64,000 nt of DNA from Pseudomonas nitroreducens NBRC 12694 (GCF_002091755.1 NZ_BDAI01000006.1:62001-126000), one strand, 5' to 3'. Positions 24,564-32,874 are shown, counted from the stretch's first letter. Notes: generated by a model from the sequence alone, not told the origin. Translations and numbers: made by a program.

Positions 24564-25304
24564 ATGTCCACCCTGAGCGGCCCGCAATACCTCGGCGAAG
24601 GCCTGAAACTGATGATGCGCCCCGGCCTGCGGCTGTTCGTCCTGCTGCCCCTGAGCATCAACATCCTGCTGTTCGTCGGCCTGATCGGCTTCGCCATCAA
24701 CCAGTTCAGCCACTGGGTCGACTGGCTGATGCCGACCCTGCCGGACTGGCTGAGCTTCCTGCAGTTCATCCTCTGGCCGCTCTTCGTCGCGCTGGTCCTG
24801 CTGATCGTGTTCTTCACCTTCACCATGATCGCCAACATCATCGCCGCGCCCTTCAACGGCTTCCTGGCGGAGAAGGTCGAAGTCGTGGTGCGCGGCACCG
24901 ACGACTTTCCCGAATTCAGCTGGGGCGAGCTGATGGCCATGGTGCCGCGGACCATCGGCCGCGAGCTGCGCAAGCTCGGCTATTTCCTGCCACGCGCCAT
25001 CGCGCTGTTCATCCTCAGCCTGATCCCCGGCCTGAACCTGATCGCTGCACCGCTGTGGCTGATCTTCGGCGTGTGGATGATGGCGGTGCAGTACATCGAC
25101 TACCCGGCGGACAACCACAAGCTGGGCTGGAACGAGATGCTCGCCTGGCTGCGCAGCAAGCGCTGGGCCTGCATGGGCTTCGGTGGCATCACCTACCTGG
25201 CGCTGCTGATCCCGCTGGTCAACCTGGTCGCCATGCCCGCCGCCGTGGCCGGCGCCGTGCTGTTCTGGGTGCGCGAGGGTGGTGAGAAGGCGCTGGTGAA
25301 GTAA
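24564..25304 (+). CDS. cysZ: Sulfate transporter CysZ
   Basis: The 246-aa membrane protein has about four long hydrophobic segments and the CysZ/EI24 pattern: GEGLKLMMRPGLRLFVLLPL, ANIIAAPFNGFLAEKVE, RELRKLGYFLPRAIALFILS, and DYPADNHKLGWNEM near the end. CysZ imports sulfate at the inner membrane for cysteine synthesis. GGAGAG lies upstream of ATG 24564. It follows the cyclase gene by 98 bases on the same strand. No cys genes are adjacent. Confidence 0.88.
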   Translation: MSTLSGPQYLGEGLKLMMRPGLRLFVLLPLSINILLFVGLIGFAINQFSHWVDWLMPTLPDWLSFLQFILWPLFVALVLLIVFFTFTMIANIIAAPFNGFLAEKVEVVVRGTDDFPEFSWGELMAMVPRTIGRELRKLGYFLPRAIALFILSLIPGLNLIAAPLWLIFGVWMMAVQYIDYPADNHKLGWNEMLAWLRSKRWACMGFGGITYLALLIPLVNLVAMPAAVAGAVLFWVREGGEKALVK

Positions 25305-25387
25305 CCCGCCGCCGCGCCTGAGCGGCTGTCACCTATCGATCATCGCATTGTCATCGGCGCGCCACCGCGCGCCGGGACACTGCGAGC

Positions 25388-26584
25388 ATGACCACGATTC
25401 CCCTGCGCATCGCGCTGATCAGCGAAACCTTTCCGCCGGAAATCAACGGCGTGGCCAACACCCTCGGCCGGCTGGCCTCAGGGCTGTTGCTTCTCGGACA
25501 CCAGATCCAGGTCGTCCGCCCGCGCCAGCAGAGCGACGAAGGCCGACACAGCGATGGCGAGCTGGTGCTGACCCGTGGTTGGCCGCTGCCCGGCTACCCT
25601 GGCCTGCAATGGGGCCAGTCGTGCCTGCACAAGCTGCTGCGCCACTGGAAACGCACCCGCCCGGATGTGCTCTACATCGCCACCGAAGGCCCCCTCGGCC
25701 TCGCCGCCCTGCGCGCCGCCCGGCGCCTGAAAATCCCGGTGATCAGCGGTTTCCACACCAATTTCCAGCAGTACAGCGCGCACTACGGCTTTGGCCCGCT
25801 GATGCGCCTGGTGACCCTGTACCTGCGCTGGTTCCACAACCGCACCCAGCAGACCCTGGTGCCCAGCGCCAGCCAGTCCATGGAGCTGCAGCGGCGCGGC
25901 TTCGAGCGCCTGGCGCAGCTCTCGCGCGGCGTCGACAGCCAACTGTTCAACCCGGCCCGCCGGGACGAAGCGCTGCGTCGCGAATGGGGCCTGGGCGAAC
26001 GGGATATCGCCGTGCTGCATGTCGGCCGGCTGGCAGCGGAGAAAAACCTGTCACTGCTGGGCAGCAGCTTCCGCGCCCTGTGCGCCGACCACCCGCAACT
26101 GAAACTGCGCCTGGTGATAGTCGGTGACGGCCCCCAGCGCGCGCACCTGCAGAGGGAACTGCCCGAAGCGCTGTTCTGCGGCCTGCAGCGTGGCGAGGAA
26201 CTGGCCCGACACTATGCCAGCGGCGACCTGTTCCTGTTCCCCAGCCTGTCGGAAACCTTTGGCAATGTGGTGCTGGAGGCGCTGGCCTCAGGGCTGGCGG
26301 TGGTGGCCTTCGACCAGGCGGCCGCCGGCCAGCACATCCGCCACGGGCACAACGGCGTACTCGGTGTTCCGGGCGAGAGCCAGAGCTTCTTCGAAGCAGC
26401 GAGCTGGCTGCTGGCGGACCCGGAGCGTTTGCGCCGGGTGCGCCTCAACGCTCGTCACCACGCCATCCACCAGGCGTGGGACACGGTGGTCGAGCGCTTC
26501 GCGGGCTATCTGCAGGAAGCCTGCCGCGCGGGCCTGCCGGGGAAGAACTCCGGCGGCCTGGGTCACCCTGAAACCCACAAGTAG
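25388..26584 (+). CDS. GT4-family glycosyltransferase
   Basis: The 398-aa protein has the GT-B fold. The N-terminal acceptor domain starts ALISETFPPEINGVANTL. The C-terminal donor domain has VGRLAAEKNLSLL, VIVGDGPQRAHLQ and the family's retaining motif in PSLSETFGNVVLEALASG, with two glutamates seven residues apart. It resembles the mannosyl- and glucosyltransferases that modify membrane lipids, such as the diacylglycerol or phosphatidylinositol types. The donor sugar and acceptor are not clear from sequence. It lies 83 bases after cysZ with only a GCGAG ribosome site, and converges on the DegV gene with a 3-base gap. Confidence 0.85.
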   Translation: MTTIPLRIALISETFPPEINGVANTLGRLASGLLLLGHQIQVVRPRQQSDEGRHSDGELVLTRGWPLPGYPGLQWGQSCLHKLLRHWKRTRPDVLYIATEGPLGLAALRAARRLKIPVISGFHTNFQQYSAHYGFGPLMRLVTLYLRWFHNRTQQTLVPSASQSMELQRRGFERLAQLSRGVDSQLFNPARRDEALRREWGLGERDIAVLHVGRLAAEKNLSLLGSSFRALCADHPQLKLRLVIVGDGPQRAHLQRELPEALFCGLQRGEELARHYASGDLFLFPSLSETFGNVVLEALASGLAVVAFDQAAAGQHIRHGHNGVLGVPGESQSFFEAASWLLADPERLRRVRLNARHHAIHQAWDTVVERFAGYLQEACRAGLPGKNSGGLGHPETHK

Positions 26585-26587
26585 CGA

Positions 26588-27547
26588 TCAGGCGAAGGGC
26601 TTGGGCTCGGCGGCGAAGGACAGGCTCATGGCGCCGGCGCCGAGGTTGATGCCGCCGGTGGGGCTGAGCATCGCCAGGTGCACCTGCACGCCCTTGGCCT
26701 GGCAGGCCGCTTCCAGCGCGGCGAAGCCCGGCAGGTCACGCAACGCGGAAGGATCGCCGGCATAACTCAGGCTCATCTGCGGCGCCAGCAAGTCGCCCGC
26801 CTCGACCCGCGAGCGGGCGAAATTGAGCAGGCGCTCGGCGGATTTCTCGTAGTTGGGCGAAACCGAGACGGGCTTGTCCTCGCCCTGCACCAGGCTCAGC
26901 ACCGGCTTCATGTCGAGCATCGAACCCAGGCCGAGGAAGGCGCCACGCAGGCGGTCGCCGATGCTGCTGCGGTCGCCCTTCTGGAAGCCACGGCGGCGGA
27001 TGTGCCCCAGGTCGCTGGCGACCAGGAAGGTGTTCATCTGCTGGCTGAGCTGCTCCAGGCGGGTGCGCACGGCGTTGGGGTGCTGATCTTCGCCGAGCAG
27101 GCGCACGCCTTCGGCGGCCAGCACGGCCAGGCCGGCGAACACGGTCTGGCTATCGATCACCCGCAGCGCGAAGGGCCCGGCGATGCCGGCGGCGGCGCGG
27201 CGCTCCTTATAACTCTGCAGGAGGCTGAAGGAGGCCTGGGTGGCGTTGTCGAAGATCGGGCTGCGCTGGCTGCTGACGGTCAGGCAGATCACATAGTCGA
27301 AATCGGTGACCAGCTTTTCCAGAAACCAGTCGTGGGTCTGCGCCGGCGTCAGCGGCTCGCTGCCGTCCTCGGGGCCGACCTTGGGCAGGTCCTGGGAATA
27401 AAACTTCAGGGTGGTGTCGGGATCGCGGTCATCGACGATGCGACGCTCGCCCACACGGATACCGATGGGGAGGACGCGAATGTTATGGGCAGCAAGGAAT
27501 TCGGGGGGAAGGTCGCAGGTTGCATCGACTACCAAGCCGATCCGCAT
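26588..27547 (-). CDS. DegV-family fatty-acid-binding protein
   Basis: The 319-aa protein matches DegV: IGLVVDATCDLPPEFLAAHN at the N-terminus, VICLTVSSQRSPIFDNATQA in the middle, DLGHIRRRGFQKGDRSS and GSMLDMKPVLSLVQGEDKPV. DegV/FakB proteins bind a single fatty acid and, in Gram-positive bacteria, present it to a kinase FakA. Pseudomonas lacks a clear FakA partner here, so the role may be fatty-acid storage or transfer. AGGAG precedes ATG 27547. A palindrome 36 bases upstream of the start suggests local repression. Confidence 0.85.
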   Translation of the reverse strand: MRIGLVVDATCDLPPEFLAAHNIRVLPIGIRVGERRIVDDRDPDTTLKFYSQDLPKVGPEDGSEPLTPAQTHDWFLEKLVTDFDYVICLTVSSQRSPIFDNATQASFSLLQSYKERRAAAGIAGPFALRVIDSQTVFAGLAVLAAEGVRLLGEDQHPNAVRTRLEQLSQQMNTFLVASDLGHIRRRGFQKGDRSSIGDRLRGAFLGLGSMLDMKPVLSLVQGEDKPVSVSPNYEKSAERLLNFARSRVEAGDLLAPQMSLSYAGDPSALRDLPGFAALEAACQAKGVQVHLAMLSPTGGINLGAGAMSLSFAAEPKPFA

Positions 27548-27582
27548 GACTTACTCCTATGGCCGTCTCCCGGCCTATTGTT

Positions 27583-27600
27583 GTGTGAACGCGTTCATAC
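27583..27600. promoter_or_regulatory. 18-base palindrome upstream of the degV-family gene
   Basis: GTGTGAACGCGTTCATAC is palindromic except for one position pair; the core TGAACGCGTTCA is perfect. It lies 36 bases before the DegV start and has the form of a TetR/GntR operator. Confidence 0.55.
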
Positions 27601-27729
27601 TCTGCCCGTTTCGGACTGGGAAGTCAGCATGCGGAAAGGTGGGTCTCGGAAAAGATTTGTAAACGCCTGGGACGGTGCTTTCAGACCATTCAGACAATCA
27701 ATAATCCACCATAAACAAGGCATCGCTGG

Positions 27730-27759
27730 TAGGAGCGAGGGGGACGCCCTCGTTCCTAG
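27730..27759. repeat. REP-like short hairpin repeat
   Basis: TAGGAGCGAGGG (27730-27741) pairs with CCCTCGTTCCTA (27748-27759). It is a variant of the Pseudomonas REP unit with a shorter loop. Confidence 0.6.
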
Positions 27760-27770
27760 AGAAACGAGAA

Positions 27771-27799
27771 AGCCCCTGGCACCATCGGTGCCAGGGGCT
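27771..27799 (-). terminator. Terminator of the Old Yellow Enzyme gene
   Basis: AGCCCCTGGCACC and GGTGCCAGGGGCT form a 13-bp perfect stem with a 3-base loop. On the reverse strand TTCTCGTTTCTC follows. It lies 24 bases past the gene's stop. Confidence 0.8.
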
Positions 27800-27822
27800 T
27801 TCCTGCATCAGGCGCGGGCGAA

Positions 27823-28935
27823 TCAGGCCAGCGACATCAACGCGTCACGGCTGAACGGTTTGATATCGGCAAGACGACCGTCGCGGACCTTCACTGCCCA
27901 GTCCGGGTCGACCAGCAGAGCACGACCGACGGCGACCAGGTCGAACTCCTCCTTGTTCAGACGCTCCAGCAAGCCGTCGATGCCCGACGGCTGGGCGATT
28001 TCCTCGGTGTTGCCGAAGAAGGCCAGGAACTCGCTGCCGTCCAGGCCGACGTTACCGACGGTGATGGTCGGCTTGCCGGTGAGCTGGCGGGTCCAGCCGG
28101 CGAGGTTGAGGTCGGAGCCTTCGAATTCCGGAATCCAGAAGCGGCGGGTGGAGCAGTGGAAGATGTCCACGCCGGCCTCCGCCAGCGGCTTGAGGAAGGC
28201 TTCCAGCTCCTCGGCGGTCTGCACCAGTCGGGCGCTGTAGTCCTGCTGCTTCCACTGGGAGAAACGGAAGATGATCGGGTAGTCGGGGCCGACGGCCGCG
28301 CGCACGGCCTGGATCAGCTCGATGGCGAAGCGCGAACGGTTGGCCAGGCTGCCGCCGTATTCGTCAGTGCGCTTGTTGCTGCCGTCCCAGAAGAACTGGT
28401 CGATCAGGTAGCCGTGGGCGCCGTGGATTTCCACCCCGTCCATGCCGATGGCCTTGGCGTCGCGAGCGGCCTGGGCGAAGGCGGCGATGACTTCCTGGAT
28501 GTCTTCCTTGGTCATCTCATGGACCAGCACAGTGCCGTCCTTTTCCTTGCCGCTGGGGCCATAGCCCGGAACGCTGGCGTCCGGCTCGGTACCCAGGCGG
28601 CGCACGGCACCGACGTGCCACAGCTGCGGGACGATCTTGCCGCCTTCGGCGTGCACGGCGTCGACCACCTGCTTCCAGCCAGCCAGGGCGTCTTCACCAT
28701 GGAAGCGCGGCACGTTCGGATAGCCGTTGGCAGCCTTGTGGTTGACCGTGGTGCCCTCAGTGACGATCAGGCCAACGCCGGCAGCAGCGCGACGGCGGTA
28801 GTACTCGACGACCTGCGCGTGAGGCACGCCGCCGGGGCTGAAATTGCGGGTCATCGGCGCCATCACGATGCGCGTGGGCAGTTCCAGACCGCCCAGGCGG
28901 AACGGCGAGAACAGAGTATCTACGGATGCAGTCAT
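27823..28935 (-). CDS. Old Yellow Enzyme family NADH:flavin oxidoreductase (NemA-like)
   Basis: This 370-aa FMN barrel enzyme has LFSPFRLGGLELPTRIVMAP and MTRN at the start, the substrate-binding pair in DGVEIHGAHGYLIDQFF and NKRTDEYGGSLANRSRF later, and VAVGRALLVDPDW near the end. Family members reduce alkenes with electron-withdrawing groups, N-ethylmaleimide, quinones and nitro compounds. I chose ATG 28935 because GGAGACTTCA precedes it; a second in-frame ATG at 28947 lacks a ribosome site. A TetR gene upstream on the same strand and shared operator motifs make this a nemRA-like unit. Confidence 0.88.
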   Translation of the reverse strand: MTASVDTLFSPFRLGGLELPTRIVMAPMTRNFSPGGVPHAQVVEYYRRRAAAGVGLIVTEGTTVNHKAANGYPNVPRFHGEDALAGWKQVVDAVHAEGGKIVPQLWHVGAVRRLGTEPDASVPGYGPSGKEKDGTVLVHEMTKEDIQEVIAAFAQAARDAKAIGMDGVEIHGAHGYLIDQFFWDGSNKRTDEYGGSLANRSRFAIELIQAVRAAVGPDYPIIFRFSQWKQQDYSARLVQTAEELEAFLKPLAEAGVDIFHCSTRRFWIPEFEGSDLNLAGWTRQLTGKPTITVGNVGLDGSEFLAFFGNTEEIAQPSGIDGLLERLNKEEFDLVAVGRALLVDPDWAVKVRDGRLADIKPFSRDALMSLA

Positions 28936-28958
28936 TGAAGTCTCCATGACGGCCAGGC

Positions 28959-28971
28959 GACCGGTCGTCTC
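28959..28971. promoter_or_regulatory. NemR-like operator, copy before the oxidoreductase gene
   Basis: GACCGGTCGTCTC is identical to the site at 29620 and overlaps the perfect palindrome CGACCGGTCG (28958-28967). It lies 24 bases before the oxidoreductase start. The E. coli NemR box also has GAC...GGTC symmetry. Confidence 0.65.
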
Positions 28972-29014
28972 GTTTTTGAGTGGGGCTGAAAAAATGAGTG
29001 ATGACTCAGGCAGA

Positions 29015-29605
29015 TCAGGCCTGCAGCAAGTGCTCCAGGCGCTCGATAAAGCGTTCCACCGGCTTGAGCGAAGCGCTGACTTTCATGCGCGCCAGCACAC
29101 CCTGCCAGGCATTGCCGATGAACTCGGCCAGTTGCTCGACGTTCTCCGAGGCGGGCAATTCCCCGGCGCGCTGGGCGTCGGCCAGGCAGTCGCGCAGGGT
29201 GTCGATGGACTGCTGGAGGATGCCGTCGACGCGCTCGGCAATGGGCGGCGACAGCTCAGCCATCTCGAAGCTCAGGCTGCCGATGAAGCAGTGGTACTCG
29301 AGCTTCTCCTGGCGGGCAAAATGCGCCAGCAGTTCGCGGTAATAGGTGAGGATGCGCGCACGCGGCCCCAGGGCCGGGTTGCCCAGAGCCTCGGCGTAGC
29401 GTGCCAGGCGTGGTGCATACAGGTGCTCCAGGGCCTGCAGGGCGAAGTCTTCCTTGCTGTCGAAGTAGTGATAGAAAGAGCCCTTGGGGATGCCGGCGGC
29501 CTGGACGATGTCCTGCACGCCGGTGCCGTGGTAGCCGCTGCGGGTCATCGCCAGGGAGCCCTTGGCGAGGATCAGGTCACGCTTGTCGAGTCGGATGCTG
29601 TTCAT
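29015..29605 (-). CDS. TetR-family repressor (NemR-like)
   Basis: The 196-aa protein has a TetR helix-turn-helix at about residues 8-52 (GYHGTGVQDIVQAAGIPKGS, then FYHYFDSKEDFALQAL) and an all-helical ligand domain. A cysteine in EYHCFIGSLSF sits where the electrophile-sensing cysteine of NemR-type repressors is found; that match is by position only. It lies upstream of the oxidoreductase gene with 79 bases between, and each gene has the same GACCGGTCGTCTC motif in front, so it should repress both genes until an electrophile or quinone binds. Confidence 0.85.
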   Translation of the reverse strand: MNSIRLDKRDLILAKGSLAMTRSGYHGTGVQDIVQAAGIPKGSFYHYFDSKEDFALQALEHLYAPRLARYAEALGNPALGPRARILTYYRELLAHFARQEKLEYHCFIGSLSFEMAELSPPIAERVDGILQQSIDTLRDCLADAQRAGELPASENVEQLAEFIGNAWQGVLARMKVSASLKPVERFIERLEHLLQA

Positions 29606-29619
29606 GGCGGCAAGAATAT

Positions 29620-29632
29620 GACCGGTCGTCTC
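29620..29632. promoter_or_regulatory. NemR-like operator, copy before the TetR gene
   Basis: GACCGGTCGTCTC lies 15 bases upstream of the TetR start, identical to the copy at 28959, indicating autorepression. Confidence 0.65.
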
Positions 29633-29679
29633 ACTTTCGCCAGCATCATTGATCGCAGTGATTTTCCTTCAGAAGCGGA

Positions 29680-30570
29680 TCAGCGAAGCGCCGGGCTTTC
29701 CAGCAGCTCCGCCACGCCTTCCTTCAGCAACTCACGCAGGCGCTCCACCACGGCTTCAGGTTCGGCTTCACTGCAATGCAGGCACAGGCCCAGCGGCTCC
29801 ATGGTCGGCAGCCCGGCGCGCCCGGCATCCAGCCGCTCGACGCCGACCGGCAAGCCGATGGGAGTACGCAGGCCGATCCCCAACCCCGCGCCGACGGCGG
29901 CCCAGATGCCGGACAGCCCGGCACTGGTGAAGGCCACGCGCCAAGGCACGCCGGCCCTGTCCAGGGCCGTCGTTGCCGCGCTGCGCAGCAGGCAGGGCGC
30001 CTCCAGCATGACCAGCGGCAGCGCTTGGGCAGCGGGAAACAAGGGCGCATCCGGTGCGCCGATCCAGCACTGCGCCACCGCCCCCAGGCGTTCCATGTAG
30101 GGCGTGCGCTCACCGGTTTCCCACGCCAGCGCCAGGTCCAGTTCGCCGCTGCGCACCCCTTCGATGAGTTGTTGATTGCGCGAGGTGCGCACCTCGATGC
30201 GCACCCTGGGGTGAGCACGGGCGAAGCGCGCGAGCACGGCGGGCAACAGGGTTTCGCCGAAGTCCTCCTGCAGGCCGAGGCGCACCCGGCCTTCCAGCGA
30301 ACCACCGCGCAACGCGCCGGCGGCTTCGTCGTTCAACTCCAGCAGGCGGCGGGCGTAGGCCAACAGCGTCTCCCCCGCCTCGGTCAGTGCCATGCCGCGT
30401 CCTTCGCGGCGCAACACCGGGGTACCGGCCTGCTCTTCCAGCTTCTTCAGCTGCGCGCTGACGGCAGACGTGGAGCGCCCCAGGCGGTCCGCGGCACGGG
30501 CGAAGCTGCCCAGCTCGATACCGGTGACGAAGGTACGCAGTACGTCCAGATCGAAGTTGATGCGAGCCAT
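29680..30570 (-). CDS. LysR-family regulator divergent from a CMD/tautomerase pair
   Basis: The 296-aa protein starts MARINFDLDVLRTFVTGIEL and has a LysR helix-turn-helix at about residues 15-55 (SFARAADRLGRSTSAVSAQL). The effector domain follows from about residue 90. An upstream in-frame ATG at 30579 adds three residues. Neither has a clear ribosome site. The divergent operon encodes a carboxymuconolactone-decarboxylase-like protein and a tautomerase, and an inverted repeat CTGAT-N10-ATCAG lies in the shared promoter region, the form expected for a LysR operator. Confidence 0.85.
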   Translation of the reverse strand: MARINFDLDVLRTFVTGIELGSFARAADRLGRSTSAVSAQLKKLEEQAGTPVLRREGRGMALTEAGETLLAYARRLLELNDEAAGALRGGSLEGRVRLGLQEDFGETLLPAVLARFARAHPRVRIEVRTSRNQQLIEGVRSGELDLALAWETGERTPYMERLGAVAQCWIGAPDAPLFPAAQALPLVMLEAPCLLRSAATTALDRAGVPWRVAFTSAGLSGIWAAVGAGLGIGLRTPIGLPVGVERLDAGRAGLPTMEPLGLCLHCSEAEPEAVVERLRELLKEGVAELLESPALR

Positions 30571-30580
30571 GGCAACCATT

Positions 30581-30600
30581 CTGATTAATCGAACTATCAG
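30581..30600. promoter_or_regulatory. LysR-type operator between divergent genes
   Basis: CTGAT (30581-30585) and ATCAG (30596-30600) form an inverted repeat with 10 bases between, centred in the LysR/CMD intergenic region. Confidence 0.5.
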
Positions 30601-30677
30601 TCAAATATTTCCTGATTTTCAGAACAAACCTGCCGCGCTAGCCTGATTCCGTCAAGCCACAGAAGAGGAACGGCAGC

Positions 30678-30983
30678 ATGTCTCGTCCACCCCAGGTCTC
30701 CCCCGCCCTGCAACAGCAGGCACCGAAGCTGGCGCAAATCACCGAGCAGGTGCTGTTCGGGGATGTCTGGCAACGCCCACAGCTGAGTCCGCGCGAGCGC
30801 AGCCTGGCAACCGTCGCCGCCCTGATGGTGCAAGGCCGGCAGGAACAACTGCCGTTCCATTTCGAACTGGCCCGCCACAACGGCCTGACCCGCGAGGAGC
30901 TGGTCGAGCTGATCACCCACCTGGCCTTCTACGGCGGCTGGCCGACGGCCGCTTCCGCTCTCAACCGTCTCGACGAGGAGTGA
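30678..30983 (+). CDS. Carboxymuconolactone-decarboxylase-like protein
   Basis: The 101-aa protein is a single CMD domain: GDVWQRPQLSPRERSLATVA, then LPFHFELARHNGLTREELVE and LITHLAFYGGWP. It lacks the CxxC pair of AhpD, so it is not a peroxidase partner of that type. Its helical, trimeric fold in related proteins binds small oxygenated rings or acts with the tautomerase. AGAGGAAC precedes ATG 30678. The tautomerase gene follows by 4 bases. Confidence 0.85.
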   Translation: MSRPPQVSPALQQQAPKLAQITEQVLFGDVWQRPQLSPRERSLATVAALMVQGRQEQLPFHFELARHNGLTREELVELITHLAFYGGWPTAASALNRLDEE

Positions 30984-30987
30984 CATC

Positions 30988-31395
30988 ATGCCCACCGTCC
31001 GCATCTCCCTGCGCAAAGGCAAGCAACCGCAGTACCTGCGCCAGCTGGCCGACACCGTGTACGACGCCATGCACGAGGCTTTCAACGTCCCGGAAGGTGA
31101 CCAGTTCGTGATGATCCACCAGCATGAAGCGGAGGAATTCGTCTACAACCGCGACTACCTCGGCGGCCCGCGCAGCGACGACTTCGTCCTCATCGCCATC
31201 ACCATCGGCCGGCCGCGCGACTCGCAGACCAAACAGGCGTTCTACCGGCGATTGAACGCGCTGTTGGGCGAGCGACTGGGAATCGCCAGCGAGGACGTGA
31301 TGGTGCAGATCACCACCAGCGAGGCGGACGACTGGTCCTTCGGCGGCGGGCGCATGGGCGTGCTGACGCGCCCCGATGCGGTCAGTGCCAGCTGA
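30988..31395 (+). CDS. Tautomerase-superfamily protein
   Basis: The 135-aa protein begins with the essential Pro-2 (MPTVRISLRKGKQ), which becomes the N-terminal catalytic base after methionine removal. The later VPEGDQFVMIHQHEAEEF and SEDVMVQITTSEADDWSFGGG segments identify the YusQ-like longer tautomerases rather than 62-residue 4-OT. Such enzymes tautomerise keto-enols of phenylpyruvate or oxalocrotonate type. It is coupled to the CMD gene. Its last 14 bases overlap the 3' end of the convergent nitroreductase gene. Confidence 0.85.
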   Translation: MPTVRISLRKGKQPQYLRQLADTVYDAMHEAFNVPEGDQFVMIHQHEAEEFVYNRDYLGGPRSDDFVLIAITIGRPRDSQTKQAFYRRLNALLGERLGIASEDVMVQITTSEADDWSFGGGRMGVLTRPDAVSAS

Positions 31396-32122
31396 CGCGC
31401 TGCTCCAGCGGGAAGCGCAGGCGCGGGTTGTAGACGCCGTTGTCCGCAGCCCGCCCTGCCGCCAGCAGCATGATCGGCACCGCGCGGCGGGGAATCAGCA
31501 GCACCTTGCGTAACCGCACTTCATCGAAGCCCTCCATGGGGCAACTGGCGAAGCCGTGGCTCTGCAGGGCGAGCATCAGGTTCTGCGCCGCCAGCGCGGT
31601 GGATTTCACCGCCCACAGGCGCATTTCGGCGTGGCTGTTGGGCTGCCGCATCAGGGCACGGCGCAACCCGACGACCGAATACAGCGCGCGCTTGAACAGC
31701 CCGCGCAAGCCTAATGCGCCCTGGTCGTACTGGAAAGGCGCGGTGCGCTCATAGAAGCGCCGGACCTTCTCCGGCACCTGCGGTTCGGGCCATTGCTCGA
31801 GGATGTCGGCGCAGGACTCGCGCCAGGTATCCGGCCGCGCCAGCACGGCGATCAGCACCGGCGCCGTGCGCGCTGCGTTCTGCCCCAGGCAGACCGGCAC
31901 CAGTTGGCGCCGCAGCTGGGCATCGCGGATCACCTGGAAACTCCAGGGCTGCAGGTTGCAGGCATTGGGAGCGAGCACCGCCAGCTCCAGGCAATCGCGC
32001 AGCACGGCATCGGGCACAGGCTCGTCGAGGAAGCGACGAACCGAACGACGCTGCTCGATCAAGGCGCGCAGGGCATCAGGCGTGGCAGGCAAGCAGGCGG
32101 ACTCGGCGGCGAAACGGCTCAT
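31382..32122 (-). CDS. Nitroreductase-family protein
   Basis: The 246-aa FMN protein starts its domain with LIEQRRSVRRFLDEPVPD, whose RRSVR is the flavin phosphate contact, and has LAVLAPNACNLQPWSFQVI for substrate and FMN binding. The chain includes a longer middle segment than classical NfsB, as in BluB- or ThcOx-type branches. It probably reduces nitro or quinone compounds with NAD(P)H; the substrate is unknown. GGAG lies before ATG 32122. It ends inside the tautomerase gene on the other strand, and no terminator is visible between them. Confidence 0.85.
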   Translation of the reverse strand: MSRFAAESACLPATPDALRALIEQRRSVRRFLDEPVPDAVLRDCLELAVLAPNACNLQPWSFQVIRDAQLRRQLVPVCLGQNAARTAPVLIAVLARPDTWRESCADILEQWPEPQVPEKVRRFYERTAPFQYDQGALGLRGLFKRALYSVVGLRRALMRQPNSHAEMRLWAVKSTALAAQNLMLALQSHGFASCPMEGFDEVRLRKVLLIPRRAVPIMLLAAGRAADNGVYNPRLRFPLEQRVSWH

Positions 32123-32234
32123 GGCGGGCTCCGGAAGCAGGTCGCCCGATTAAGCCGCCGCGCGCTGCGCGAAACAACGTAAAGGAAGAAATGCCAGCGG
32201 GAATGGCGCAAGCGCCCTCTCCCGCCGGCAGCGG

Positions 32235-32720
32235 TCAGGCGCCCAGCGCCTTCTCGATAGCCTGGACCAGCGCCGGATCATCCGGTGCGGTGCGCGGGCT
32301 GAAGCGCGCCAGCACGCGGCCGTCCGGACCGAGCAGGAACTTCTCGAAGTTCCAGGTAATGTCGCCGGGGAACTCGGCGCCCTCGCCCGCCAGCAGGCGG
32401 TACAGCGGATGACGTTCCGAGCCGTTGACGTCCAGCTTGCCCGACATGGGGAAGCTGACCCCATAGTTCAGCGAGCAGAACGACTGGATCTCGGATTCGC
32501 TGCCCGGCTCCTGCCCGGCGAACTGGTTGCAAGGCAGCCCCAGTACCACGAACCCCTGATCCTTGTATTGCTGGTAGAGCTTCTCCAGACCGGCGTACTG
32601 CGGAGTCAGGCCGCACTTCGAGGCGACGTTGACCACCAGCACGACCTTGCCCTTGAGCGGGGCCAGCGGCAGATCCTGGCCGTCGAGACCATGCAGCGTC
32701 AGATCGTGAAAAGCGCTCAT
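32235..32720 (-). CDS. Glutathione peroxidase (GPx/BtuE family)
   Basis: The 161-aa thioredoxin-fold protein reduces peroxides. The catalytic tetrad is visible: Cys-36 in VASKCGLTPQY, Gln in LPCNQFAGQEPG, and Trp and Asn in ITWNFEKFLLG. The active residue is cysteine, not selenocysteine. The extra cysteine in CNQF is the resolving position of thioredoxin-dependent members. AAGGAGC lies before ATG 32720. It stands alone on the reverse strand after slyD. Confidence 0.92.
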   Translation of the reverse strand: MSAFHDLTLHGLDGQDLPLAPLKGKVVLVVNVASKCGLTPQYAGLEKLYQQYKDQGFVVLGLPCNQFAGQEPGSESEIQSFCSLNYGVSFPMSGKLDVNGSERHPLYRLLAGEGAEFPGDITWNFEKFLLGPDGRVLARFSPRTAPDDPALVQAIEKALGA

Positions 32721-32852
32721 TGCTTGCTCCTTGAAGAAGTAGGCACGAAGTGCCCGCGCAGGGGCGGACAATGTGTCCGACGTGCTGCGCAATCCCAGTC
32801 GATGCGGGAAAAATGCCCTGGCATTCTTTGCAGTTGAAGCCGATTGCATGAG

Positions 32853-32874
32853 AAAGGCGCCCGAAGGCGCCTTT
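32853..32874 (-). terminator. Terminator after slyD
   Basis: AAAGGCGCC (32853-32861) pairs with GGCGCCTTT (32866-32874); the reverse strand continues CTCATGC. It lies about 67 bases past the slyD stop. Confidence 0.65.
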
